DNA of 64,000 bases from positions 22,438,104 to 22,502,103 of the forward strand of contig JAYGXS010000007.1 in the NCBI GenBank assembly GCA_036362985.1. Direction: 5' to 3'. Both the position numbers and the translations under genes were made by a program. This document shows, piece after piece, positions 32,731-43,808 of this stretch (position 1 is its first letter; every line of letters begins with the position of its first letter). Below the pieces are notes generated by a model, which was not told the origin of the DNA, did no database searches, and saw only the letters and a list, made by a program, of their open reading frames with translations. The stretch is from Ligula intestinalis (taxonomy: Eukaryota > Platyhelminthes > Cestoda > Diphyllobothriidea > Diphyllobothriidae).

Positions 32731-35127
32731 ATGCCACTCCTTAAGGGTGGTCGGTACGCTGTGACGCGAACCAAAAAGTACCTAGATGCAGGACGGATAA
32801 TATTTCGGGAGAATATTAAGATTCTGACCATAAACACCCTCTCAAAAGGTGAAATCTCCGAAGGAGCCCGCGAGTTCATTCGCTGGTATCTGCCCCAGCT
32901 GCAGTACAAAAATCCAGCTGTACAGGTGCGTCCGTATGATTGCTTTTGACCACCGCATCGTCCTACCATAGATTGTTACTTTCCAAGACATCTGCCCCAC
33001 GCCATCGTTACAGTTCTACCTAGCTGATGGACGTGATTACACAATGGATTGCTCCTTCCGCTCAGCTGACAGTATCCAAGCGCATATCGCTCGCGTCTGT
33101 GCGAAATCCTCTGAAACTTTGAAGGTGGAAGAAGTTGAGAAACAACAGTTAGTCAATCCAGCTAACTTTGGCACAAAGTAAGTTACGAGCAATGCATGCA
33201 CACAGGCTAACGCTTATTTATGTGATACGACTTATTTCACAAATATGGTCACACAACAGCTATTTTTTGTCTGCGATATCAGCGGCAAATTTCAATCATC
33301 CTCATTATCGTTGGACGTCATAGGTAGTAGTTCATCGAGGAACGCCGGGTATTTCTTCACAGCTTCCATAGGGGTTTGCTTCTCACCGCCATGCAGTTGA
33401 TACCTGATAACTACGATTGCCGGATGAAGTCTTTGTTTCCTGAAATACCTAACTCCAAAGAATAGTGGCTCCAACTGTCTTGACCTCATTGAAATTTCGT
33501 ATAGGAGATCTGCTAAGCTCTCTGCCGCCATATGTTGCTGAACTATGATTGTTTGTTTTTTTACGAATATCTGGATGTGAGATAGGATTCGTCAAAATGC
33601 CTGAACTACCAGCGCACACAGAAAGCCTACGACGGGAAGTGATATTTATTCAGTCATGGAACGCAGTCGTGCTTGCTGTCTTTTGCCTCTATTAGTAAAT
33701 AATTTTCTTGTATTAACATCAGGCAGGATCGTACTTTATAGTTTAGTTCATCGCATTTGGGCTGGGGGTGTCAGTTAGTAGGTGATTAAGGAAAATGACG
33801 AACCCAACTCTATGTTGACGGCGTGTATGTGTGGCCAAATCGTTTTGGTTGGTTTTATTTATCTCAACTCCACCATTAAGCATCCTAAATCCGGTCTCCA
33901 GCCTCATTTAGTTGCAGAACAGCGCATATTTTCTCCTGTCTAGTGTGCAGTAGCTAGTTTACCTCGTGAGATGTTACTGGAAAATCTGAAACCTTGTTTT
34001 CGGCTGCCTCTAAAAACTGCGTAAAGAGGGCTAGTGATTTTCGATGCCCTTGTTACTTCAAACATATTTTATAATAGAATCGAATATGCGAGTTCCAGAA
34101 AACAGTTCAGAAGAAGAAGAAACGATCACTGAAACAAGAGTTTTATTGTCCTGACGTTTCGGATTCCGTCAAGAATCCTTTATCATAGGTAATCGTAGAA
34201 AAGTCTGAAAGATGCGCAGATAATTTGTAATCATTAACAAGCGGAGTTCTTTTGGAACAGAATAACTCCTAGTGTATAAATTGTCGAGTCTGTTCTCCTA
34301 GTTCATAGTAAGCCAACTGAAAGATGTACGAAAACAGTTCGCTTTAAACTATGTCAAACACAAGATTCTATGGTTGAGTCAGAGTATGTGCCAATGAGCA
34401 TCACTTGAATTTAGTTATCTGTTCAATGCTGGCTGAATGTGCTTCCATCTGTCCTTGAGCAATTTGTAATTGTGATCTATATCGATATGCCTGTTAATGC
34501 ATGTCTCGTAAGAGTGCGTTTTATAATAAACATTTATACTCATTTATTGGCAAATTACATTTTCGTTAAATGTTACCCCAGACGTTGGTATATTTTTTTG
34601 GTTTTAGGGAAATTTGCCAATTTTTGCAGTCGCACTCGCGATCAGGTTTTTCGTAGACTTTTCTTGTCAGGCGAATCATACACTTCTCTGCGCTGTTAAG
34701 CTGATAAGGTGCATAGCGCTTTGGACTGAGTGCGGACCAGGTTTCATAGCTCACAAGAACCATTAATAAAACGGCCAAACGAACACCAATTTAATTATAT
34801 TTATTAAAATTTCATGAGATAGGACCAACTACTGTAACGAAAAAACGACGTATCTATCACGATCTGCCCAGCCCTTTAATAACCTTGGTACTGTAGGTGA
34901 GACTGAGCACAACACCACCTGCTTCTGTTTCTCTTTGTGTCACATCCAAATGTCTTGTCCTTCATCCCAGGTATCCCCGCCAGTGTATGTGCGAGGTGTA
35001 TGGCCAAGCACCTTGCTCCTCACAACAAGGCAAGCCTAAACCATGGCCAGGCCAGGAGCCTACTTTTCCACCTCTTGAGCCGCGTCAGGAGGATCGCGCC
35101 GAGAGAGAAAATCATGGTGGACACTGA
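32731..35127 (+). CDS. MRPS25: mitochondrial ribosomal protein mS25 (MRPS25), three exons, complete
   Basis: mS25 is a metazoan-wide protein of the mitochondrial small ribosomal subunit. Exons: 32731-32925 (65 codons), 32972-33177, 34971-35127; total 185 residues against 173 in human. Introns are 46 bp (GTGCGT...ATAG) and 1793 bp (GTAAGT...CCCAG), and phases 0 and 2 join cleanly. Diagnostic blocks: ARE/K-type GEISEGAREFIRWYLPQLQY then KNPAVQ (human GELGEGARKF, PQIQYKNPWVQ), PSLQFYLADG, KQQLVNPANFGT (human KKQLSHPANFGP), and RQCMCEVYGQAPC (human RECICEVEGQVPC), whose Cys residues belong to the conserved C-terminal part. The C-terminus is Pro/Glu-rich and longer than in human. The start matches the family N-terminus (MPLLKGGRYAVTRT versus MPMKGRFPIRRT). 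Confidence 0.95.
33292..33531 (-). CDS. possible small antisense gene in MRPS25 intron 2 (79 codons), function unknown
   Basis: ATG at 33531 to stop at 33292. The product is compact and protein-like. A helical start (MAAESLADLLYEISMRSRQL) leads to a basic aromatic middle (FFGVRYFRKQRLHP), then PMEAVKKYPAFLDELLP and an acidic end (SNDNEDD). It has no signal peptide or membrane segment. I do not recognise the family. It may be a nested gene, an exon of a larger minus-strand gene, or chance. The balanced composition makes pure chance somewhat less likely. Confidence 0.4.
   Translation of the reverse strand: MAAESLADLLYEISMRSRQLEPLFFGVRYFRKQRLHPAIVVIRYQLHGGEKQTPMEAVKKYPAFLDELLPMTSNDNEDD
34148..34189 (-). 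ncRNA. hammerhead-like remnant of a Penelope-like end
   Basis: The minus strand has a perfect stem II (GGATTC/GAATCC around TTGACG), then GAAACGTCAGGAC and AATAAAAC. The first core box is damaged (TATGATA in place of CTGATGA). It sits inside MRPS25 intron 2. Confidence 0.55.
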
Positions 35128-35480
35128 TCTGTATATATACCTACATTTAGTCATTTGCATAGCAAGAACTGCTTTTTTATTTCTTTCTTTCCTTTAACCC
35201 ACTGTTTTGGTAACTTTGGCAGTCTCGGTGAGATCCGAACCCTTACCGCCAACCAGGGGAGGTGGGTTTTAGTACGGCGAACGCTTTAGCTTACAAGCTC
35301 ACTCCCTCCCCCCACCCGCCAGTTTTGTTTCTAGCTATCAGAACGGGGTGGACCTAGGGGTGAGAGGGCTAAATTTTGTGAATTTGCGGAAACGTCCGCC
35401 GTTAGTTTTGACTACGGTTCTGTCAAGGAGGGCGTCAGCTTTGAAATTTGGCCGCTTCTTGAGCATTTTGTAGTCCGGCG
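35128..35480. other. 3' flank of MRPS25
   Basis: The part at 35220-35300 has a tRNA/SINE-like look (GAGATCCGAACCC, AGTACGGCGAACGCTTTAGC) but does not match the main SINE family. No gene is visible. Confidence 0.35.
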
Positions 35481-38400
35481 ATTCTGTCATCCGTGCGTAT
35501 AGAATAAAGTCTGAAGGGAATTCCAGTCCGCACTATGCGAACGGTGCGAACACCCACGACGGGTGGCTACGTCGGAGATGCACTGGACTCGGACGGGGCA
35601 GGATGCTGGGGTGTCACGCGTGTGTGTCGTAGCCTTAAGCTGGATTAGGAATCCCCGCCGGATTCCGAATTGGGAATAGTGGGGAAACGGAGAAAAGTTG
35701 CCAACTCGACCGGCTTGAACCAAAGGTCCTCAAGAGAGAGCTGGGTGCCTAGCCGTGAACTGCAGACGAACAGATGCTGACAGTCATGCGGAGAAGCGCC
35801 GCAGTCGAGACAGCAGTCGGGTGTGGACGGTTCAAGCCGATTTTGATGCTCCGAGAGAATCATTTAGTAGCCACTGCGCATTTGAGCCAGGGTACAGCGA
35901 GTGAACCTCGGTAGATGTTTTTCTGTGGCCGCAATCGGAGGTGGATAGCCACCTAAAAAAACCGGAAAGTGGTAACTTCGTTTCTCCTTGGCAACGACTC
36001 TTTGGTGGAGACGCTGAAAGCCTGTCTTGGTGACAGAGCTATCAACGGGTAGATCCGCGATAGATGAGGCAACAGCTTCCTTGTGGAGAGCAGGAATAGT
36101 GGGCCGGACGTTGCTGCTGGGCTCAGGAGCGTTGAAACGGTGATGATAAGGATAACCGGGTTGCGAACAAGTCCACCAGAACTGCTGGCTTAGGAGTGTA
36201 TTGCAATGGGCGACCTGTAGGACAGAAGCCTCCGCATGAAGATGATCTATAGGCGACATTTTATAGCAACCCGTGATCGTGCGGAGGGCAGCGTTCTGTG
36301 CTGACTGGAGGCGGCGCAGGCTGGAAGAGCTTATCGTAGGAGACCAGATTGGTGCCGCATAAGTGAGGTGCGGCTTGGCCAGTGCCTTAAATGTAGTCGT
36401 CAAAGTCTCTCGCGCAGCCCCAGGATGTGCCTGCAAGAGCCTTGAGGATCTTGGTGCAGCGGCTCACTTGGCCTGCGGCCTCCCTGGCATGGTCTGCGAA
36501 CGTGAAAAGCAGATCGAAACGCATGCCAAGGAGCTTGGGCTTGCAGACGAGCGGTAAGGACGCATTGCTGACGGTGATGGACGTGTGACGATTAAACTCC
36601 TTCGGATCCAGCGTGAAAACAGTTACGGATGACTTGGCTGCCAAGATCGTCATTCCGCGCTGGGTGAAGAAGTTTTCGACAACAGGCATGAACTCCGTGA
36701 GGAGCTGTGCAGCCGGATCGATGTGATGGTGCCGGCAGAAGAACGTAACTTCGTCTTTGTACGATACCACTTGCGCAGGTGCCCGGGGGAGTGGGAGCTC
36801 TCGAACGTAAATGTTAAAAAGCGTCGTGCTTAGCACAGAGCCTTTAGGGAAGCTGCAGTTCTGCTTACGTGGTTTAGAAAGCGCCTCGGAAAAGGACACG
36901 ATCGTGGCGGCCACGGATGTGAGTCGCCAACCATCGGACCATGCCAATCGGGACGTTCAGAGAGACCAAGTCCTGCAGGAGCTGATCGTGGCGAACACAG
37001 TCGAAGGCTCGTTACAGGTCTATTGAGACTGCAACGGTGCGCGAAGCGAGCTTCTGTTGATTGAAACCCTCGAGAATGCCGTCGCTGAGCTCGAAAAGCA
37101 CCGTTGTAGTCCCAAGACCCGATCGGAAACCATGTTGATGGCAAGATAGTTCAGCCGCAGATGTCAGAATTGGGTGGATGAGCCGTTCCAGGATCTTCGC
37201 CAATGGACTGAGGAGGGTCATTTGGCGATAAGAGGTCGCTAGGCTGGGATCCTTGCCCGCTTTGACCAGGGGGATAATGATCGACTGGTGTCAACAATCG
37301 GGGATGATTGAATAATCAGCAAAGTGTTGAGGAGGACAGCAAGGTAGGCAGCCACCTTCGGGCCGATGTGGCGCACATGGATAGGCGCCAGACCATCTGT
37401 TCCTAAGGTTTCCGAAGCTCTCATTTTCTTGACGGCGGTGAGGATGGCATCAGCCGAAAAGGAAATGTCTGGGGGTGGGGCTTTATGGAGGAGGCGAAGA
37501 AGGGGGCGCTGGCTTTTGGGACTGGGCGCCGAGCGGGGCGAGAACAGCTTGTTCATCTTTGCGGTGATCTTACCGTTGTTGGAGATGAATTTGCCGTCTC
37601 CGAAGCTAATAGACTTGTTAGATGTATTAGCCCGGGGTTTGGTCAGGTTGCGTAAAAGCTTCCAAGTGACAGCTGAGTTGCTACTGAAATTGCAATCTGA
37701 AACTAGTTCATGCCAGCGTTGGCGTTTGCAATCGTTGATATTCTTGGTGATCAAGCCATTCAGTTCGCCAACGCAGGGGTCACTGGCATCATGTGCTCGT
37801 ATTTCGTCTCTCTCTCTCTCTCGTTCCAGACGAAGGCTTTGGGTGGATAGTTAGGACGGAGAGGGGGAATGCGGCCGTTAGGGATGTGGTGACTTGCTGC
37901 TGCCAGGAGTAGTCGGCGAAGGGCTCGCTCCGCCGTTTGGACATAGGTGGGAGGCGGTAGGTCATCGATCTGGCTTCGCATTCGGTCGTGAACGCTGCCC
38001 AATTGGCTCTCTTGAAGTTAATGAAGTGCTGGTTGAGGACCTTGATACGCTTGGCGGCGGTGGCCAATTCGAGCACAATGAGGAGGTGGTAGCTACCCAG
38101 GCTGATTTCCATATGGTGGAGGCTACCAGGCTGAGACTGGCAAGGGAAACATCAGGCGAGCTGGAGGCGCCGTTGTTCGGGAGCAGCGTTTGGCTGTTCT
38201 CGTTGAGAATGGCAAAGGGGGCGTGTTCTATTTCATCAGCCAAAGCTTCTCCTCGGGGGTCGGCTGCCAAGTTAGAGCACCACAGGTCGTGGTGGGCGTT
38301 GAAGTCACCTAGCAACAAACTGTCTGGAAGGTAAGTAGGGAGCGATAGAGGCCGTGAAACTAGAAGGACAACTGGAAGTTGGAGGGATGTACACGTTCAC

Positions 38401-39134
38401 GATGGTTAGCGGCGCCGGGCCAATGTCAAGGGAAATCGCCAGTACTTTCGTGGGATCGGCACTAAGCAGGGGTAGCTGGTGATGGGCAATGGATTTGTCC
38501 ACCAGGAAGGCCAAACCTCTGCCTTTGTTGCAGCCGCGGTCGCGACAGACGATCGTGTAATCGGCACACGAAGGGACCTTAGTGGAGTTAGACCACGTTG
38601 TCTCTTGGATAGCCGCCACAGCTATGCTGTACGAACGCATGAAGGCCAGGAGCTGGTCAAGCTTCCTGAGGAGGCCGTTGGCGTTGAATTGTAAGATTTT
38701 AATACCAGGTGGTGAGGCAAGGTCGGAGACCAAAGGATTTGGGTTCAGGACAGGACGGGCTGGAGGCGTAGGGACCGGTGGGTGCACGGGACAGCTGGGA
38801 CACGCGAGGGCGGACGACCAATCGGCAACTTTGGCGAGGCCACTGCAGCGGAGATGGCACCAACCAGTCGCGCCGGCCCAGGCGGACTCGGCAGAACGAA
38901 CAGTACCAGAGAGGTCCAGGGTTGGCCTCGATTCCGGCGGCGGCGGCGAGGAGGAGGAGTAGTCGGAGGAGCGTGGCTGGGAGGAACTGCTCCGTCATCA
39001 AAAACACGGGTAAGGCGGGGGGGGGGGAGAGTTGATCCAACGTAGGGAGATGGGTGTAGCAGACCTTGGCCAACGGGAGGGCGGGTGGAACGCCGTCGTA
39101 GACGCGTCTGCTGTGGTCCCCTGTCACGCATCAT
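35481..39134 (-). mobile_element. near full-length Jockey/CR1-superfamily LINE with 2A-like motif, frameshifted
   Basis: From high to low coordinates on the minus strand: an N-terminal segment with a 2A-like motif and a Cys-rich start (39127-38699); the endonuclease with IKILQFNANGLLRKL and IQETTW (38787-38305); LLGDFNAHHDLW (38318 onward); a linker with LKRANWAAFTTECE-type sequence; the pre-RT ETLGTDGLAPIHVRHIG; RT blocks LLSPLAKILERLIHPIL and CHQHGFRSG (37221-37080); FPKGSVLSTTLFNIYV (motif B, about 36860); VVSYKDEVTFFC (motif C, YADD changed to YKDE); then YAAPIWSP and a terminal CCLDCGASPHDCQHLFVCS zinc knuckle near 35800. Several frame changes (about 38790, 38310, 37790, 37240, 37060, 36950, 36390, 35860) and the YKDE change show it is dead. 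Confidence 0.88.
38912..38935 (-). other. 2A-like peptide motif (GIEANPGP) in the LINE N-terminus
   Basis: Eight codons read GIEANPGP, preceded by a Leu/Ala-rich run (ATLLRLLLLLAAAA) and followed by LWYCSFC. Canonical 2A is D-V/I-E-x-N-P-G-P, which makes the ribosome skip one peptide bond before the last Pro; only the first Asp differs (Gly). N-terminal 2A-like sequences are known in some CR1- and L1-type retrotransposons. Here it would release a short leader from the Cys-rich and endonuclease part. Confidence 0.8.
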
Positions 39135-39974
39135 CCAGACGGCCGACAGTTTGCTTATTGTATAACGAATGTGGCAATGGGAGGTGGGGGTGTGGTAGCA
39201 TGTTTAAACTAAGACTACACATCGTGTGGGATTAGCCTGACAAAGAGACAACGCCACGCGAAAGCGCTGTCACACAAATGCCCACGTATACACAAAGACA
39301 TGCACGCACGCGCGGCCTTCGGGAGGCTGACACCACCTGTTGCAGCCGGATAGGGATGAACCAATCAGAAAAGAGAAAGCGGACAAAGGCAGATTGCCCT
39401 TAACTGCAAGGTCCCGCACGGAAGTCAGGAATTACTGCGCACGAGGACGCCTTGACGCACAGGCAGAAGGTTTGCTGCACACGGAGGGAGCTTCGCGGAC
39501 ACGCAGACGAGTTGAGACATACGCGGAAAGTCTGATGTACAAAGAAAGACTGGTACAGTAAACTTCGTCTGCGTTATCCTGTCGGTCATCTTTTTCACAC
39601 ATAAAACTGGGGGACATAACACGTAGAGACGTAGGTGAACACATAAGATCATAACATATCGAGGCATCTGATCCCAGTACTGGATAATTGAAAGGCTCGG
39701 ACAGTGGAATGGACGGCGTCTGCTCCTCACCATAATGCTTAGGAATCTTTCACGGTACGCTGAAAGCCGTAGCATCAAATGCTACCAATACGAAACAGCT
39801 GATTGTTTGACTGAGGATGCAACGGCTCCTCCTCAATTTAATCTTTGTGGTACTGTCGTACCCTGTATCCGATCCTCCATACCTCTCTTCCTCTTGCTCT
39901 TTAGTGGCATGGTTAGTATATCTCATCTCTCATATCTTAGCTATCGCATAATAACAATAATCTCACTTTCATGG
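39135..39974. other. LINE 5' leader region or flank
   Basis: May include the LINE 5' UTR at its left. Otherwise unassigned. Confidence 0.3.
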
Positions 39975-40265
39975 ATGCAAAACAAAATTTTCCGTTTTGT
40001 GAACGCATATAACTGAAAAATTACTCTTCTTCCTGAAGGTTCTTTGATAGTGCAACATGCACAAACAAGAAGCTTTCTGCGCAAAATTTAATAGCGTAGG
40101 AAATGTTGGATTTCGCCCATTTTCGCCAATATTTTCTCCCAGTATACTGATCTGAACGGAATTTTATTCTAGTAATCATCCTTTTGTGCCTCAAGTCAAC
40201 CCAATGAACTAAATAAACAACGTTTAATGTGTTTTAAATCCCCAAGCTCCAATCTTTCATCATAT
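39975..40265 (+). repeat. dispersed repeat (copy at 54765-55085)
   Basis: Shares ordered blocks with 54765-55085: ATTTTCCGTTTTGT, CACAAACAAGAAGC/GCAAACAAGAAGC, CATTTTCGCC and TTTTGTGCCTCAAGTCAACC. The family is unknown. The other copy lies beside a PLE. Confidence 0.75.
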
Positions 40266-40714
40266 ATGTAATCTAGTGTTGGTCGCGCCAGACAGGGTGC
40301 GAGCCGTCAGCGTGACTGCAGCCTGGGTGTGATGAGTCCGCGATCACGGATTCCCATAGTAACGCAAACACCCACTACAAGTTAACCACTTTTAAAGTAG
40401 ATTTATTCCTTGCAGAAATGTGTCGCCTGTTCCTATCGCTGATACTTTTACAGTTCTGTAAATGCTTAAAGATCCCTACATCCTATAATCTAACGAAGAC
40501 TAATCAGATCCAAGAAAATTGGCTTGCGGAAGGAAGGGGGGGGGGGGGAGCGAGCGCATGAACGACTCATAATCTGTTGGAGAGATGCTTTTGAAATCAA
40601 AGGTGATCAGACGGGAATTCGGGAGCAGCCTCAATTTTTCATAGGTGTAATTGTTGACCAATAATGAAGTTGTTGTTAGGACAAAAACACATCAACGACT
40701 ATAAGGCCTATATT
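40266..40714. other. no recognisable feature; G run
   Basis: Contains a run of about 12 G at 40536-40548. Nothing else was recognised. Confidence 0.35.
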
Positions 40715-41440
40715 AAAGTTGATGAGATGAGCCTTTATGGAGTTTAAAGAAGAGAGCTTTTCCAAAATATTTGGAAGCTTCGTTCGGCCGCACATGGAAT
40801 TTGCTATACAGGCAGGGAGACCATGGACTGTCACACTCTACCGTCTTAGAGAAGGTCCAGAGGTGAGCAACAAAAATGGTCAAAAGTTTGGGAATACTGC
40901 CATATGAAAGCAGACTGTTGACCCTCGATCTATTTCTCCTCTCCTACAGGCAACTTTGAGGGGGCCTCATAATTACGTTCCGTATTATGAATAAACTGGA
41001 TTGTTGTTTCGTTCCCGACGATTTCTTTGCCCAGGCTAACACTTCAACTTTGTCCGGGCATCCCCTTAAACTACGCTCTGGCAAAGCAAGGATCGGCGGA
41101 CAAAAGTTATTCTTCAGCAGCAGTGAAGTTGCAGCGTGGAACACCCTTACCACCGACCTTGTCCTTTCCACCTGTGTCAATTCATTTAAGAGTGGACTGG
41201 ATATGCATCAAGCACACGCCCACATACAAACCATGCAGAAACCACTGCGTCAAATTACGCTACTCATTTGTAGCAAGTAGCCATATTTTTTTACCATGTC
41301 CTAAAAATATGGTGTCGTCGCGGAACATGTGATTGACCTATTTTTTAAAATTTTCTTTGTATGCATTGTTCCTATCAGCTTGTTATCAATAGGACGTTCA
41401 AAGGCGTTCACCTATCCTAGCCTCAATTAACTGATAATGA
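40715..41440 (+). pseudogene. CR1/Jockey-like LINE fossil, 3' part
   Basis: This is the same family as 20.3-21.7 kb and closely similar. Legible parts are the segment matching FEKDNFSKIFRSFVWPHLEF, MVKSLGILPYESRL, NKLDCCFVPDDFFAQANTST and SSSEVAAWNTL, with stops and a frame change near 40840 and 40960. The 3' end lies near CAATTAACTGATAATGA (about 41425-41441). Confidence 0.85.
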
Positions 41441-41782
41441 ATAAGAACCAGGCTTGCCTTGCACCCTCTGAGTGAAAGGGTTTGCTTTATGCTTCAGAAA
41501 GAATAATAAATAGTGATATGGAGAATCCTCGAAAAAACGCTTAGACGGGTGTTCCACTACCATTCCTGCGATGGAACCTGTGGTTATTGAACTAAATTTT
41601 ACCGTTTCAAGCAAAAGGATCGACACAAACATTCGAGTGAAATCCTACCGTCCTATTTCAAACACTCCAGTACGTACTTTCATCTGGTGTTAAAGAAAAT
41701 ACTTTGAGCACAGCGCAGAAATGTTAGGCAGATATGAAGCTTAAATAACACGCTTCAGGGATATAAGTCAGTTTATAGCGTT
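41441..41782. other. no recognisable feature
   Basis: Unassigned sequence beside the LTR element. Confidence 0.35.
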
Positions 41783-42223
41783 TACCGCAGGGAGTTAAGT
41801 GAGTCAAACCCAACAACTGCGATCTTTAGACCATGGTTACTTAGTGCAGCAGCGAAGTTGGTGAACGCCAGAGTAGTAGGAAGAGTTTATTGTGTACACA
41901 AAGAAACGGAGGATAGATGGAGGAAGTCTGACTTGGCGAGCTTACGACCGGCAAGCGGGCCAGCCGCAGTCCAAGTGAGGTCTTAGCAATATTCCGGCCA
42001 GAAGACAGAGAGAGTGCATCCATTGGCTAGGTCGGCCTGGAGATTTTGGGGAAGGGAGCATCTTGCGTCGGGAACGCGTGCAAGCTTGAAATTCGTCGCT
42101 TGGCTCAAACCGCATAGACACGGGAACTGTGACTGGCTGATCGAGACGTCGAAAACCGCCTTGGTGAGCCTTTAAGAAAGTGCACTTCGACGCGAGCTAG
42201 TTAGCCAGGCACAGCCCATTACA
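41783..42223 (-). repeat. LTR A' (441 bp), 3' LTR
   Basis: Same length as LTR A and nearly identical to it. The minus strand starts TGTAATGGGCTGTGCC and ends CTGCGGTA. Confidence 0.85.
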
Positions 42224-42729
42224 AATACTCCCCCTGAAGACCGTAACGAGGAAACTGAAAGAATTCGAGTACAGGAAGAATAGTTAAGTTAGGTGAGAGA
42301 CATACGTACCAAGATGAAGTTGCAGAACAGCGTGGGCGGCTGTGGCTGGAATGAGCCAAGATGCAGGGGCGGCTGAAAAAAGCCGCTGGTCCGGTAAAAC
42401 GTCAACAGCAAATCGGTATGCCGTATCAGTATGAGTTGAACCAGAAGAATCGTTGGCTCTAGAAGGAAGTTTGGAGATTGGGAAGGAGATCTGGGTGCTG
42501 GCACTCATAAAGGGACATCTCTGTTGGATTGGGGAGTAACCATGGCATGGGCTGAATGGGCTATCGGCAGTAAGTCGCGAATGCCAATCACCAAATATGT
42601 AGGAACAGGTGCGTAAATCGCCAGATACGTAGGAAACTACGCTGGGACGGGTCGGGAAGTCAGCAACTACGCAGCGACGGCAGGCCACATCAGAAGTTGA
42701 GTGTTTATCTCACGTCAGAATGTCACCAA

Positions 42730-43176
42730 TATCGCAGGGAGTTGTTAAGGCTGAACTGGTTGAACCCTAACGACTGTGATCTTCCAGGCCCGGTTCCTTA
42801 GGAGATGATAAAAAAGTGTTGGAGAATCAGAGTAGGAAAAGGCTATATTTTGTACAAAACAAGCAGAAGAATAGATAGTAGAAAGGTGGTTGACATGGCC
42901 TGGCCTTGAGTTCGACCATCAGGACCCCGAGAGAGCACTGCAGTGTCGTGTCCGTGTCGAGCTGGAGCGGAAGACCAAGTGAGTTCTACCTTGCTTTTTG
43001 GATGGGCTTAGTGTGAATTTGCAGCCAACCAGGTGGACAGGCGGTCATCGATTGGCTGGTGCTTGTGCAAGGCTTGCTGCGGTGAGAAGGGGGGAGCGTA
43101 CGGCTTCTGGCAGCGGTTGCCGTGTGCGCGGCGAACAATGGCAGAGAGCGTGAGTCAACAGCGGCAGGCTCCCACA
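42730..43176 (-). repeat. LTR B (447 bp), central and diverged
   Basis: The minus strand starts TGTGGGAGCC and ends CTGCGATA. It is clearly more diverged from A and A' than they are from each other, so the outer and middle LTRs have different histories. Confidence 0.75.
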
Positions 43177-43808
43177 GTACCCCCCGGCAAGACCGAAGGT
43201 GGCGGTAATGGACGCCGAAGGCAGGATCGAAGCCAACCGTAGAGAAAGGAAACAAACGAAGGGAGATTAGTAAAAGATGAAAAAGTATGTACGTATCAAC
43301 GGTAGAATTTGAGGAGTTGGTGTTGATGTAGCTGGCTTATGGGAGCCAGATTGATTAGACGGTTTGACTCGCATGAGTTTCCGTGCTGTAATGCGTGAGT
43401 CATGTAGGAGATTGGGCATCTCGACAACGTGTGAGAGAGCCATGTTGGCTGCGATGAACTTCGACTGCAAATCCGTATGCCGTGTTAGTGTTGGCTGTGT
43501 TGAAGGCAGAAGGGATACCGTTGGCTGTAGAAGAAGGAGCAGAGTTTGGAAAGGACTCGAGGACATGTGCACTCAAAGCAAGAACACCCCTTCGGGATGT
43601 GGACGGAACCAAAGCCTGGGTCGACGGGCTGTGAGCAAGTGAGCGTCTCCCTCATTCTTCACAACAAGGTATCGATGATGAAGTTCGCCATTTCGCGGTC
43701 GCAGGGATGACACAGGAAGAAATCCGTTAAAGTTGAGGGAGGTTGGATAATGATTGAGCTCAGCCAGAGGAGAAGTTAAGAGTTCAGATCACGTGGGGCA
43801 GTCACCAA

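Noticed and set aside
37366..37854. 162-codon plus frame
   Set aside because: Antisense shadow of the LINE linker and RT region on the minus strand.
40290..40350. GTGATGAGTCCGCGATCACGG, hammerhead-like
   Set aside because: It lacks the GAAA box and a closing stem I; similarity is limited to one stem-loop.
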